From: CAZEQJ01 sp964514385
GTDB lineage: Bacteria; Bacteroidota; Bacteroidia; Cytophagales; Cyclobacteriaceae
DNA: 64,000 nucleotides
Reading direction: 5' to 3'
NCBI GenBank assembly: GCA_964514385.1
Contig: CAZEQJ010000002.1
Coordinates: 133,746 to 197,745, forward strand
Below are positions 26,632 to 35,454 of the stretch, piece after piece (positions within the stretch are counted from its first letter, which is position 1; each line of letters opens with the position of its first letter). The notes below the pieces were generated by a model that did not search any database, was not told where the DNA came from, and was given only the letters and a program-made list of their open reading frames with translations. The translations under genes were made by a program, and so were the position numbers.

Positions 26632-26916
26632 ATGAAGTTTGATATTACATTGGCAGGCAGCAAAGGTTCGGTTACAGCCAGTGACGGAACATCCAAAGCC
26701 GGCGAAATGACATTTTCCATTGCAGGTGAAGAGCTCATCATCATCGATCATACAGAGGTTGATAAAAACTTCCGTGGAAAAAATGTCGGACAGGACATTG
26801 TGTTGCATATGGTAGATTATGCCCGTCAAAATAGCATCAAAATCATACCTTTATGCCCTTTTGCTAAGTCGGTATTCCAAAAACAGGCTGATATTCGTGA
26901 TGTACTTAAGAACTAA
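26632..26916 (+). CDS. GNAT-like N-acetyltransferase (NATD1/YjdJ type)
   Basis: A 94-residue minimal acetyltransferase fold. HTEVDKNFRGKNVGQDIVLHMVDYARQNSIKIIPLCPFAKSVF-type segments are the signature of the small NATD1-like group: the acetyl-CoA loop FRGKNVG and the LCPFAKSVF strand. It starts one base after the preceding stop, so the pair is coupled. The acceptor is unknown. Confidence 0.82.
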   Translation: MKFDITLAGSKGSVTASDGTSKAGEMTFSIAGEELIIIDHTEVDKNFRGKNVGQDIVLHMVDYARQNSIKIIPLCPFAKSVFQKQADIRDVLKN

Positions 26917-26921
26917 TTTTG
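26914..26921 (+). promoter_or_regulatory. -7 box (TAATTTTG) before the small CxxC protein
   Basis: An exact TAnnTTTG match overlapping the acetyltransferase stop codon; it would give a leader of about 60 bases for the gene at 26986. The -33 element is not clear. Confidence 0.33.
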
Positions 26922-26985
26922 AGTCGTTTCTGTCTATTCAACAAAAGCTATAAGTGTTGATAATTTTTTATAAATTATGGTATAA

Positions 26986-27171
26986 ATGAGCCAATCTGCT
27001 ATTGAAAATCAAATATTGGAGCTTGAAAGAACCTTAACGGGAGATATGTTTCAGGATATGGATACACAGGAAAAAATCTATGCCTTAAAGAGACAGTTAG
27101 CTGAATTTGAAGCACCTACAAAAGAACGTCCCGATGATTCGCAGTTCGAGTGTTTCGGCTGTGGATCCTGA
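26986..27171 (+). CDS. Small protein with C-terminal ECFGCGS
   Basis: A 61-residue acidic, helical protein (IENQILELERTLTG, then QEKIYALKRQLAEFE) whose last seven residues are ECFGCGS, giving a CxxC pair at the extreme C-terminus. I do not recognise a characterised family. Two cysteines three apart could bind a metal, form a disulfide or accept a modification. Its stop directly abuts the stop of the convergent outer-membrane protein gene. Confidence 0.65.
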   Translation: MSQSAIENQILELERTLTGDMFQDMDTQEKIYALKRQLAEFEAPTKERPDDSQFECFGCGS

Positions 27172-28350
27172 TCAGAACGACCATTTAAGTCGGAAAGCAT
27201 ACGTATTGGTATAGCTGGCAAATCCACCTCCTGCACCACCCGTCAACTCATCGATATCTCCAACAAAAAGCTGTCCGAGTATTAAAAAATCGAGGTTATT
27301 GGTGATGGAAGCAGTAAATGAAGGGGAAATAAAGAATAACCCCTCTTCAGGATAGGTTATACCTCCAAAACTGGCCGAAAAAAGAGGGTGGAAGGGATAT
27401 GATCCGCCCATAAATGCAGACCATGTGAACGGTGAAAGGTTGTTAGCCTGAATGCCTGAACTTTGAAGGTCAAAAAGGTCGAGTGGTGCTTCATTACCAT
27501 TGTAGAGTACCTCGGCATTCAGGAATATGCCGTTGCCAATGAGGTAGTTCCCGCTTATACCCCCCACGATGTACGAGCTTAGGCTATCTTGCCCGGGGAC
27601 AAATATTGTCCCTTCACCATTAAAACCAAATGGACCGATGTTTCCGGCCCATCCGACGCCGGTGACCGTATAATCCTGAAACTTTCCACCCATTACCTGA
27701 AAATCGTAATCCCACCGGTTAAAGCTGTAATAACCAGCCAGGGTTGACTCTTCCCATGTTGACCGGGGACTATAGCCCAACTCGATACGCGAGGCGTAAT
27801 CCAGAAAATACTGTACCCTTACAGCATCGGTGCCGGGTCGCTCCTCATAATCAAAATCGATATACGAGTATGAATTAAAAATGTCATTCGGGTTCCAGAT
27901 GGTATTTTTACCCCAGTTGATACGTTGCCTGCCCAGTCTGATCTCCAGCTTATCATTGGTATATTCTCCCCACAACCGGTCAATAACCGTATGCAGTACC
28001 AGCTGCTCATTATCAATCCAGCTTTCCGACATATCAGCCCATCCCTGTCGTTGCAATTCCAGCAAGGTGCCATATGTTGTACCGAAATCCCGAAATAACT
28101 GTATTCGGTCACCTATAAACAGCCTGTTTCGCATGCCAAACCCAAATGTCAGGTGATCACCAGCATAAATCCGGCCATCAAATCGGTTGTGGATGAGGTT
28201 TTCATAGATGGCTTCGCTGTAATCCTCCGTGACATTGAGGTTAAAGAGATCTTTCACATAGCCATTTAATTCAAACCAAGGTTCTTCCGGGTCCTGAGCA
28301 GTAACCTGCCCGGAAACGCATATTATAGCAAGGATGACAATACGTCTCAT
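27172..28350 (-). CDS. Outer-membrane beta-barrel protein of the TetR/Lol-like operon
   Basis: A 392-residue secreted protein with a signal peptide (ending VTAQ) and many amphipathic strands, ending with the aromatic FRLKWSF expected of an outer-membrane barrel. Recognisable stretches are RLGRQRINWGKNTIWNPNDIFN and YEERPGTDAVRVQYF, which recall the DUF1302/alginate-export porin style, though I cannot assign a family. Its start overlaps the ATPase stop by 4 bases, making it the last gene of the operon and the likely outer-membrane exit for the exporter. Confidence 0.7.
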   Translation of the reverse strand: MRRIVILAIICVSGQVTAQDPEEPWFELNGYVKDLFNLNVTEDYSEAIYENLIHNRFDGRIYAGDHLTFGFGMRNRLFIGDRIQLFRDFGTTYGTLLELQRQGWADMSESWIDNEQLVLHTVIDRLWGEYTNDKLEIRLGRQRINWGKNTIWNPNDIFNSYSYIDFDYEERPGTDAVRVQYFLDYASRIELGYSPRSTWEESTLAGYYSFNRWDYDFQVMGGKFQDYTVTGVGWAGNIGPFGFNGEGTIFVPGQDSLSSYIVGGISGNYLIGNGIFLNAEVLYNGNEAPLDLFDLQSSGIQANNLSPFTWSAFMGGSYPFHPLFSASFGGITYPEEGLFFISPSFTASITNNLDFLILGQLFVGDIDELTGGAGGGFASYTNTYAFRLKWSF

Positions 28351-29033
28351 CTTCTTTCATCACTCTTAATTTTACCGTCTTCAAGTGTGATCACACGCTT
28401 AGCCCGACGGATTACCCGTTCGTCATGTGTTGAAAATATGAAGGTGGTGCCTTCTTCCTGATTCAACCGGTACATAATATCCAGCAGGTTTTCTGCGGAA
28501 TGGCTGTCAAGGTTGGCTGTAGGTTCATCAGCAAGTACAAAGCGGGGTTTTGATGCAAGTGCACGTGCCACAGCCACACGCTGCTGCTGCCCGCCCGATA
28601 ACTCGGTCGGTTTGTTATTTTCCCGCTCCTTCAGTCCTACCTCCTCTAATAATTTATTTACACGCTCCTCACGCTCTTGCTTGCTTTTTTTCTGCAACAG
28701 CATAATAAATTCTGTATTCTCCTTTGCAGTGAGTACAGGGATGAGATTATACGCCTGAAAAACAAACCCAATGTGATGTAAACGGAAATCGATCAGTTCA
28801 CCCTTTTTCATGGATGTAATCTCAGTTTCTCCAATATGAACGGAGCCTTCAGAGGGCTTATCCAGCCCGCCAATCATATTGAGTAATGTGGTTTTTCCAG
28901 ATCCGGAGGGCCCTACAATGGCAGTAAACTCGCCTTCTTCGATGTTCAGGTCCACTCCATTTAGTGCGTATACCGGCACTTTAGTTTCCTGGTACACTTT
29001 TTTGAGGTCTTTTGTTGATATTACCGTATTCAT
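28347..29033 (-). CDS. ABC transporter ATP-binding protein, LolD/MacB type
   Basis: A 228-residue ATPase. Walker A is GPSGSGKTT, the signature LSGGQQQRVAVARAL, Walker B FVLADEPTANLD and the switch His is in FSTHDERV. The LolD/MacB/FtsE group works with FtsX-like permeases that pull substrates out of the membrane rather than transport through a channel. Two such permeases are encoded upstream in the same direction. Confidence 0.93.
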   Translation of the reverse strand: MNTVISTKDLKKVYQETKVPVYALNGVDLNIEEGEFTAIVGPSGSGKTTLLNMIGGLDKPSEGSVHIGETEITSMKKGELIDFRLHHIGFVFQAYNLIPVLTAKENTEFIMLLQKKSKQEREERVNKLLEEVGLKERENNKPTELSGGQQQRVAVARALASKPRFVLADEPTANLDSHSAENLLDIMYRLNQEEGTTFIFSTHDERVIRRAKRVITLEDGKIKSDERR

Positions 29034-29050
29034 GATATTTTAATTTGAGG

Positions 29051-30296
29051 TTAAAGGGTACTGAGTGCTTCGGAAGGGTGAAGTCGTAATGCTTTTATGG
29101 CAGGGTAGATGCTGCCCAGCACGGCTACGCCGATGACCATAAATATGATCTGTATATACTCTGAAGTGCTTATCACAGGGTAAATGATTTCGCTGTAGCC
29201 GATAGCATTCATTCCTTCTGCTGCCATGGACAAATTAAGTCCGGAAGACTGAAGCGACGCTACCAGTACAATGCTTATAGCAATACCAATGATAGCTCCC
29301 ACAAGCGACAGGAATATCGTCTCCATCAGGATCATAAAGAAGACTCTGGTTTTATTCATGCCGATAGCCATCAGCATGCCGATTTCCTTGGTCCGTTCCA
29401 GCACCGCCATCAGCATCGTGTTGATCAGCCCAAAAGCCAGACCAAACAGTATGATGCCCATGTAAATCCATAGTACAGTGCCGCTATAATCCATCATATA
29501 GGCCATTTCAGGTGATATAAGCTGCCAGTCACGTGCCTTTGCAGTACCGAGGGTGCTATCGAGCGATTGTGCCACTACCTCTGCATTTTCCTTGTCATTG
29601 AGCCATACAGAGACCTGATGTATGGCATTTGCTTCGATCAGTTCAGTCAGTTCGGTTTTTCTGACAAATACGACGCCTTCATTCAGCGATTTGTCTGATA
29701 CCTTGAAAATGCCAGCTACACGAAATGCAGCAGAAACCAGTTCATTATTGATATCCTGGAAACTCAGCACCACTTTGCTGCCTTCCGCCGCACCCAGGTC
29801 TTCAGCCAGATCCCGACCGATCATAATGGGTAATCTNNNNNNNNNNTAATCTTTCATCTGTCTTGTCCAGGTAGTTACCAGCAATAATATGTTCGTGCAT
29901 GGAGGTTACCTGCCTTTCCATCACCGGATCTATGCCTACCACGCGCACTCCGGCAGAGGTGGTTGAAGTTGCGATCATACCTTCCACCAGTGTTTTTGGT
30001 GAGTATGCCACTACTTCTTCTTGTGCCTCCAGTTCCTCTACCACTTTATCATAATCTTTAAGGGTATTGTATATCATCGGGTCCTTTACATAGGCACTAT
30101 CCTGTATCTGAATATGGGAGAGCTCCATTTTCAGATAATCTTCAATTCGCTGTACGATAAGTCCATTAGCGAAAGCTGTGGCAAATATACCGCCTACAAG
30201 GCCGATGGTGATCGCGATAATCAACACCAGGCTTCTTACTCTGTTGCGCCAGAGGTTTTGCCAGGCAATCTTTATGATGAGAAGAATATTTTCCAT
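29051..30296 (-). CDS. FtsX/LolC-like ABC permease (interrupted only by an assembly gap)
   Basis: Inner-membrane permease with one N-terminal helix (LVLIIAITIGLVGGIFA), a large periplasmic MacB-type domain and three C-terminal helices, as in LolC/LolE. Ten N at 29837-29846 break the frame. The bases on both sides repeat TAATCT; removing the N run and one copy (16 bases) restores one frame, giving TDERLPIMIGRD across the join and a protein of 409 residues, nearly the length of its neighbour (406). The two shorter frames on either side should therefore be read as one gene. Confidence 0.85.
29837..29846. other. Assembly gap (10 N)
   Basis: A run of exactly 10 N flanked by the same hexamer TAATCT (29831-29836 and 29847-29852). 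It behaves like a scaffolding placeholder between two contigs that overlap by six bases. Confidence 0.95.
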
Positions 30297-30299
30297 GAT

Positions 30300-31520
30300 C
30301 TATCCTTTTATGGCATCTGCCGTATTGAGTTTAAAAATATTAAGTGTAGGGTAGAAGGTGGTAAGCATTGAGAATATGAATACCACAATGGCCTGATTGA
30401 TAAAGATGGAGGGTGCAATGGATGCCGGCATAATAGCCTCCATACCATATTGTGCCATCATTTCTTCCATCCTGCCCGTGAAACGTATCGGATTGACATT
30501 GAAATAATACAACAGCGGATATGAAATAATGATGCCTGCTATTATAGCTGAGGCAGTTAGCAGAAATACCTCTGTTACCATCATCCACACCAGCTTTATC
30601 GGTCGCATCCCGATGCTCAGCAATATTCCGAATTCACGGCGTCGCTCCATAGTCATCATGATGACAGTGCCTAGCACACCAAATGCAGCAATCAGATACA
30701 GAATCACTAACATTATATACCCACCCTGGCGGTCAACTTCTATCATTTGTACGAGATCAGGGTTCATCGTTTTCCAGTCCATGATGCTGTATATGTCTTC
30801 ATCCACACGGGATTGAAGGTCACGCTGTACTTCTCTGGTTTCTTTCGGGTCATTTACCATTATTGAAATGGCAGTTAACCGGTTTTCTGCTCCAAACATA
30901 TACTGGGCTTCAGTCAGTGGCATGAACATCAGCCTTTTGTTAAGCTCGGGAGAGGGAAATCGGATAATCCCTTTTACCGGATAAAGTCCTACAGCGTTTA
31001 TACCTCTGAAGCCCTGACCTATAAGTACTACAGAATCACCAACATCTGCTTTCAGGTTTTCTGCAAGACCCGATGCGAGAATAACGGCCATGTCGGAGCT
31101 ATCCAGAAACCGGCCTTTTACAAGATTTTTTTCAGGATTCATCAGATATACTTCCTTTTCCGGATCGATCCCCACAATCATGGTCCCCTTGGTCAGCTCT
31201 CCTGTAGAAGCCAATACAAACGATTCAAGTCTGGGGACGAACTGTGCAATGCCAGGCGTCTGCTCAATTTCATGACGGAGGTCTTCCGTAAATGTGAACG
31301 TATTTTCCAGAGAGCGCTCTTCCCAGTATGCTGTATCCTGTACCTGTATATAACCGGAATACATACCCACGGTATTCTTTATCATCTGGTCATAGGACCC
31401 TTCCTGAATGGAGGTCATGACAAGTGCCAGAAATGTTGCAAAGAATACAGATGCAACCGTAATGATGGTGCGCCTGTAGTTCCTCCAGAGGTTGTTCCAG
31501 GCAATTTTTAGTATCATCAT
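30300..31520 (-). CDS. FtsX/LolC-like ABC permease
   Basis: A 406-residue permease with the same layout as its downstream partner: one N-terminal helix (TIITVASVFFATFLALVM), a periplasmic domain of about 220 residues, then three helices with the ERRREFGILLSIGMRP motif that contacts the ATPase. Two non-identical permeases suggest a LolCE-type heterodimer. It begins 2 bases after the LolA-like gene's stop and ends 3 bases before the second permease. Confidence 0.88.
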   Translation of the reverse strand: MMILKIAWNNLWRNYRRTIITVASVFFATFLALVMTSIQEGSYDQMIKNTVGMYSGYIQVQDTAYWEERSLENTFTFTEDLRHEIEQTPGIAQFVPRLESFVLASTGELTKGTMIVGIDPEKEVYLMNPEKNLVKGRFLDSSDMAVILASGLAENLKADVGDSVVLIGQGFRGINAVGLYPVKGIIRFPSPELNKRLMFMPLTEAQYMFGAENRLTAISIMVNDPKETREVQRDLQSRVDEDIYSIMDWKTMNPDLVQMIEVDRQGGYIMLVILYLIAAFGVLGTVIMMTMERRREFGILLSIGMRPIKLVWMMVTEVFLLTASAIIAGIIISYPLLYYFNVNPIRFTGRMEEMMAQYGMEAIMPASIAPSIFINQAIVVFIFSMLTTFYPTLNIFKLNTADAIKG

Positions 31521-31522
31521 GA

Positions 31523-32263
31523 TTATCGGACTTTGGTCATATTTTGCTTGGTAAAAAATGATTCGGTAATACCGGGGTTGAAGTCGATAGCCTCATACCG
31601 GATTACGGTTTTATGTCCCTCTTCATCGGCAGGTATTATCTCCATCCGTGAGGGTATTTCACGGCCGCTCATATTGCGGATATCACTAAACTCCATCGTA
31701 TCCAGCAGTTCATTGTCCTCACCGTAGTATTCTATCCTCAGCTGATTGTAGGTAGACTGATCTATCCATACGTACACCTCATCATACACAACGGGAGCAT
31801 CCGGCTTGGTGACCAGTCTGATTTTCCAGCATTTTCTGCCTTCTAAGGTTTCTTCACCTGCCATGTAGTGATCGTAATCTGTCAGGATAGAAGATTCATT
31901 GACCAGATCATTATTTGAAAAATCTGAGCCCATCCAGGACTGTGACATCATCGATGGTGGGAGCTTAATCTGGCGGTCTACACGCGGCAGGTAATTCCAT
32001 ACTTCTCTGTCACGCATCAGGAAGGTGGTACCCTCATCACGAGCTGGTGCTGTTATGAGCATCATGGAAAAATCGGTTCCGAGTGACCATGATTTTATTT
32101 TCATCTCCCTTGTCCATGTAGGGCGGATGATCTCCATGGATAATTCAGCATAGCGTGCTTCACCCCGAAAGCGTTCATCCGCTTTTTTCATGATTTCGTA
32201 AGCCTGCTGATCCTGCGCGATGGTGATCAGAGGTAGTAAAAAAATGGCTAATAATTTTTTCAT
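31523..32263 (-). CDS. LolA-like periplasmic protein (outer-membrane lipoprotein-sorting family)
   Basis: A 246-residue secreted protein with a signal peptide (MKKLLAIFLLPLITIAQ). The segments LPPSMMSQSWMGSDFSNNDLV and WIDQSTYNQLRIEYY are typical of the COG2834 lipoprotein-sorting-like group. ATG 32263 is chosen over the frame start at 32296, which adds polar residues before the signal. Placed with LolCDE-type genes it probably carries a hydrophobic molecule across the periplasm. True lipoprotein sorting is not proven. Confidence 0.82.
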   Translation of the reverse strand: MKKLLAIFLLPLITIAQDQQAYEIMKKADERFRGEARYAELSMEIIRPTWTREMKIKSWSLGTDFSMMLITAPARDEGTTFLMRDREVWNYLPRVDRQIKLPPSMMSQSWMGSDFSNNDLVNESSILTDYDHYMAGEETLEGRKCWKIRLVTKPDAPVVYDEVYVWIDQSTYNQLRIEYYGEDNELLDTMEFSDIRNMSGREIPSRMEIIPADEEGHKTVIRYEAIDFNPGITESFFTKQNMTKVR

Positions 32264-32276
32264 ATCCGTACAGCGT

Positions 32277-32873
32277 TTATTTACAATACATTTCAATTAT
32301 TTTCTTTTTCATGGCCTCCCAGGGTAGGGGAATTTCCTTGATATGGCGGCCGTAGAGATAATGCATCAACATACCTCTGATGGTGCCGGTAAAGACATAA
32401 AAATCTGTCATAGGATCCTCACTTCCCATTTCTGCAAAAATTTCATAGGCTTTGGAAATGAGTATATTAATGTGCGAGTTTTTCATTTTCCGATCGACTA
32501 CTTCATCGCGTATCTGAGGCTGAAAGCCGATGGCTGCCAGTAGTCTGAAATACTCTTCATTATCTTCTACCAGCTTGAAGTATGCTATGATAATATTCTT
32601 TAGTTTTTCCTGTGGGGTCGATCCTTTCGTTTCATAATTGATGGTGCCGGCGATATCTATAAAGGCTTCATCAAATATGGCATAGAGTATAGCCTGCTTA
32701 CTATCAAAATAGTTGTAGATCAATCCCTTTGAAATACCCGCTTCGCTGGCAATTTCAGCAACAGTAGAGGCATGGTATCCCCGTTCGTTGAATATTTTCA
32801 CAGCGGCGTCCAGTATGGATTGTATGCTCCGCTCCCTGATTTTCTGATTTTCAGTTTTCGTTCTTGGACTCAT
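32277..32873 (-). CDS. TetR-family transcriptional regulator
   Basis: A 198-residue repressor type. The HTH is ILDAAVKIFNERGYHASTVAEIASEAGISKGLIYNYF-like (about 19-55), shown here by TVAEIASEAGISKG and YNYFDSKQAI. The rest is an all-helical ligand domain. It is the first gene of the LolA/FtsX/ATPase/porin operon and lies next to an inverted repeat, so it probably controls that operon in response to a membrane-active or lipid ligand. Confidence 0.9.
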   Translation of the reverse strand: MSPRTKTENQKIRERSIQSILDAAVKIFNERGYHASTVAEIASEAGISKGLIYNYFDSKQAILYAIFDEAFIDIAGTINYETKGSTPQEKLKNIIIAYFKLVEDNEEYFRLLAAIGFQPQIRDEVVDRKMKNSHINILISKAYEIFAEMGSEDPMTDFYVFTGTIRGMLMHYLYGRHIKEIPLPWEAMKKKIIEMYCK

Positions 32874-32880
32874 TTATGAC

Positions 32881-32894
32881 TGACTGTTTAGTCA
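32881..32894. promoter_or_regulatory. Candidate TetR operator
   Basis: TGACT-GTTT-AGTCA, an inverted repeat of two 5-base arms 8 bases upstream of the TetR ATG, of the TTGACTnnnnAGTCAA style seen at many TetR-family operators. The antiporter start lies 84 bases to the right, so that gene could also be affected. Confidence 0.5.
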
Positions 32895-32977
32895 ATATAA
32901 AATACGATAAATTTTTCCCTTGGTTCAATTCCATTTACCCATATTTTTACAAAACTGATATAAATCATCTTCTGACC

Positions 32978-34174
32978 ATGCACATGGATCTCCACATACT
33001 GGAAAATATCTTTGTGATATTTACCATCACGATCGGCATAGTACTGGCATGTCATTTTATAAAGATCCCTTTCCTTATCGGGTATCTTGTAGCAGGAATC
33101 ATTTTAAGTCCATATTCCACAGGCTTACTGAAAAATGCAGATGAAATCGGGACTTATGCCGAGATCGGAGTCATTTTGCTGCTTTTTACAGTTGGGCTGG
33201 AGTTTTCATTTTCAAACCTCAGGCGTCTCAAAAAATATGTTTTGCTGGGAGGGTTCCTTCAGGTGGTGTTCACTATACTGGTAACCGGGATACTGGTGTA
33301 TCTTATGGACAGGCCATTGATAGAGAGTGTTTTCTGGGGGTTTGTATTGTCATTGAGCAGTACCGCCATCGTGATCAAAATATTGCAGGATACGGTACAG
33401 CTATCGAAGGAGCATGGCAAAATTGTACTTTCTATGCTTTTATTTCAGGATATTGCCATAGTACCCCTGATGTTGCTGACCCCGATTCTGGCAGGAGAAG
33501 GTGACAATCCGTTTATGGATCTGATTTTACTTGTGGCAAAGCTTGCCGGTATGGTGGTTATTGCGATCCTATTGGCGCGGTATCTTATTCCACGCTTCCT
33601 CAAACTTGTAATAAAGCTGCAATCGCAGGAAATATTTCTCATTGCCACTATTTTTATTGTTTTGGGGGTGGCATTAATCACAAGCTTTCTAGGGTTATCC
33701 CTTTCTCTGGGAGCTTTCCTGGCAGGTCTTATTATTGCTGAAACAGATTACAACAAGCTGGCTATTTCGTGTTTTCTCCCTTTTCGTTACGTCTTTATCA
33801 GCTTTTTCTTCATTTCCATGGGCATGCTCCTCGATTACCATATATTCATAGATTATCCTTTGGCTATTTTGTTCTGGTTTACTTTTATCCTGGCGGTAAA
33901 GGTATTTGCAGGATGGTTTGCCGCACGGACATTAAACGTATCAAAGCGAACTGCCATGATGGTTGGGCTTTCGATAGCACAGATTGGTGAGTTTTCTTTT
34001 ATACTTTCACGAGAGGGGTTAGATATTGGCCTTATAAGTGAAACAAATTATCAGATTTTTCTGGCAGTATCTATTCTGACCATGTTGGTGGCGCCTTATC
34101 TTGTGACCTACTCAGCACCATTGACCCAAAGCCTGAGCTATCCGTTCATTAAAAATAAGGCAAAAAGTGAATAA
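32978..34174 (+). CDS. CPA2-family cation:proton antiporter (KefB-type membrane domain)
   Basis: A polytopic exchanger of about 398 residues with 12 or so membrane segments. LHILENIFVIFTITIGIV begins helix 1, and IPFLIGYLVAGIILSPY and LLLFTVGLEFS are the family's conserved helices. ATG 32978 (or 32984) is chosen; the frame runs back to 32864, but that region contains the TetR operator and is polar. The cytoplasmic RCK/TrkA-N domain typical of KefB/KefC is absent. Na+ or K+ for H+ exchange is expected. Confidence 0.85.
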   Translation: MHMDLHILENIFVIFTITIGIVLACHFIKIPFLIGYLVAGIILSPYSTGLLKNADEIGTYAEIGVILLLFTVGLEFSFSNLRRLKKYVLLGGFLQVVFTILVTGILVYLMDRPLIESVFWGFVLSLSSTAIVIKILQDTVQLSKEHGKIVLSMLLFQDIAIVPLMLLTPILAGEGDNPFMDLILLVAKLAGMVVIAILLARYLIPRFLKLVIKLQSQEIFLIATIFIVLGVALITSFLGLSLSLGAFLAGLIIAETDYNKLAISCFLPFRYVFISFFFISMGMLLDYHIFIDYPLAILFWFTFILAVKVFAGWFAARTLNVSKRTAMMVGLSIAQIGEFSFILSREGLDIGLISETNYQIFLAVSILTMLVAPYLVTYSAPLTQSLSYPFIKNKAKSE

Positions 34175-34175
34175 T

Positions 34176-34406
34176 ATGAAGGTAGAATTATTCGGTACTG
34201 ACTGGTGTACCAAGACTTCCATGATAAAAAACCATCTTCAATCCGAATGGATTGATTTCACCTATTTTAATGTAGACCTGGATCAGGAAGCGGCAGATCG
34301 TATCAGGGCAATATATGATGGTAAGCTTAAGTTTCCGGTACTCATAGTCTATAACTCACCTCATAAAAATCCCGGCATTGCTGAATTAAGAGAGCTATTT
34401 AGCTAA
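34176..34406 (+). CDS. Glutaredoxin-like protein
   Basis: A 76-residue thioredoxin-fold protein. The active-site region reads TDWCTKTSM, so the second Cys of CxxC is replaced by Thr, giving a monothiol-type site. The cis-Pro strand is KFPVLIVY. ATG 34176 is preferred over GTG 34167, which lies inside the antiporter coding end. Its stop is followed shortly by a promoter for the iron-type permease genes. Substrate unknown. Confidence 0.8.
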   Translation: MKVELFGTDWCTKTSMIKNHLQSEWIDFTYFNVDLDQEAADRIRAIYDGKLKFPVLIVYNSPHKNPGIAELRELFS

Positions 34407-34430
34407 AACCTGATTATTATTTTACCTTTG
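34398..34430 (+). promoter_or_regulatory. Promoter candidate for the FecCD-type permease
   Basis: TACCTTTG at 34423-34430 is an exact TAnnTTTG match; TTTA at 34398-34401 is a near -33 with a 21-base spacer. The transcript would start near 34437, about 20 bases before the gene. Confidence 0.5.
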
Positions 34431-34455
34431 ACCCCTCAAAATCAGAAATCCTGTT

Positions 34456-35454
34456 TTGTTTCAGCAACGGTTATCTTACATTCTTCTTTCGGTAATGCTG
34501 TTGGTTGCTTTATTTCTGCATCTTAATCTTGGTGTAACCAAAATCAGCTGGTCCGAAGCATTTACGCAAGGGACAACCGATTTTTCGATATTATGGAAAA
34601 TCAGGGGATTGCGTGCATTTTCAGCAATAATTGTTGGCGCCTTACTTGCCACCACCGGAGCAGCCATGCAAAACCTTTTCCGAAATCCGCTTGCAACACC
34701 TGGTATCATTGGTACATCCGGTGGGGCCGGTTTTGGAGCACTGGTTGCCATTCAGGTTATATCAGTCATACCGCTTATAGCATGGGCCGAAGGCATACTG
34801 ATAACACTCGGTGCTTTTCTTGGAGCCATCCTGGCTACGGCATTTATATATAGCTTCAGCACAAAAGGTAAATTCACTGACCTGTCCTATCTGCTGATTG
34901 GAGGCTTATCATTGAATATTTTTTTCTCAGCGGCTATCGCCATCGTGCTGTTTTTTTCCAACGATTTCACTCTGCGATCATTTACCTACTGGAATATGGG
35001 CGACCTGGGCCGACTTCCATTACATTTCCTCCCGTTTATCTTGATTACCTCAGGTGGTACTTTGTTTTTCCTTTTCAGGCAACATCAGGCACTTGATGTA
35101 CTGGCTCATGGCGAGTCAGAGGCATTTCATCTTGGAGTATCTGTAGAATATGTAAAGCGTATGGTCATTATCATTGCAGGTCTGGCCGTTGCGATTGCAG
35201 TAAGTACCGCTGGCATTATAGGATTTGTAGGCTTGATGGTGCCCCATATATTACGCTCATTCGGAATCAGGAGGATGAAACATCTTTTTCTTCATTCCTT
35301 ACTGATGGGACCCGTTTTTGTGCTTGTGGCTGACCTGATTTCGCGATTGATTATACAACCTATGGAGCTTCCGGTTGGTATTATCCTTTCAGCTATAGGT
35401 GCGCCTTATTTATTGTATGTATTAAAGAGAGCAACAAAACTGCGCGCATTATGA
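34456..35454 (+). CDS. FecCD-family ABC permease (iron/heme/cobalamin type)
   Basis: A 332-residue permease with about ten membrane segments. RAFSAIIVGALLATTGAAMQNLFRNPLATPGIIG-type and GFVGLMVPHILR motifs are diagnostic of the BtuC/FhuB/FecCD family. The start is TTG 34456; no in-frame ATG or GTG lies between the promoter and the conserved region. The ATPase gene overlaps its end by 4 bases. No substrate-binding protein or receptor is adjacent, so the metal chelate is not identifiable. Confidence 0.88.
   Translation: MFQQRLSYILLSVMLLVALFLHLNLGVTKISWSEAFTQGTTDFSILWKIRGLRAFSAIIVGALLATTGAAMQNLFRNPLATPGIIGTSGGAGFGALVAIQVISVIPLIAWAEGILITLGAFLGAILATAFIYSFSTKGKFTDLSYLLIGGLSLNIFFSAAIAIVLFFSNDFTLRSFTYWNMGDLGRLPLHFLPFILITSGGTLFFLFRQHQALDVLAHGESEAFHLGVSVEYVKRMVIIIAGLAVAIAVSTAGIIGFVGLMVPHILRSFGIRRMKHLFLHSLLMGPVFVLVADLISRLIIQPMELPVGIILSAIGAPYLLYVLKRATKLRAL

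Noticed and set aside
29051..29884. Two truncated permease genes around the N run
   Set aside because: Collapsing the duplicated hexamer and N restores a single frame of normal length.
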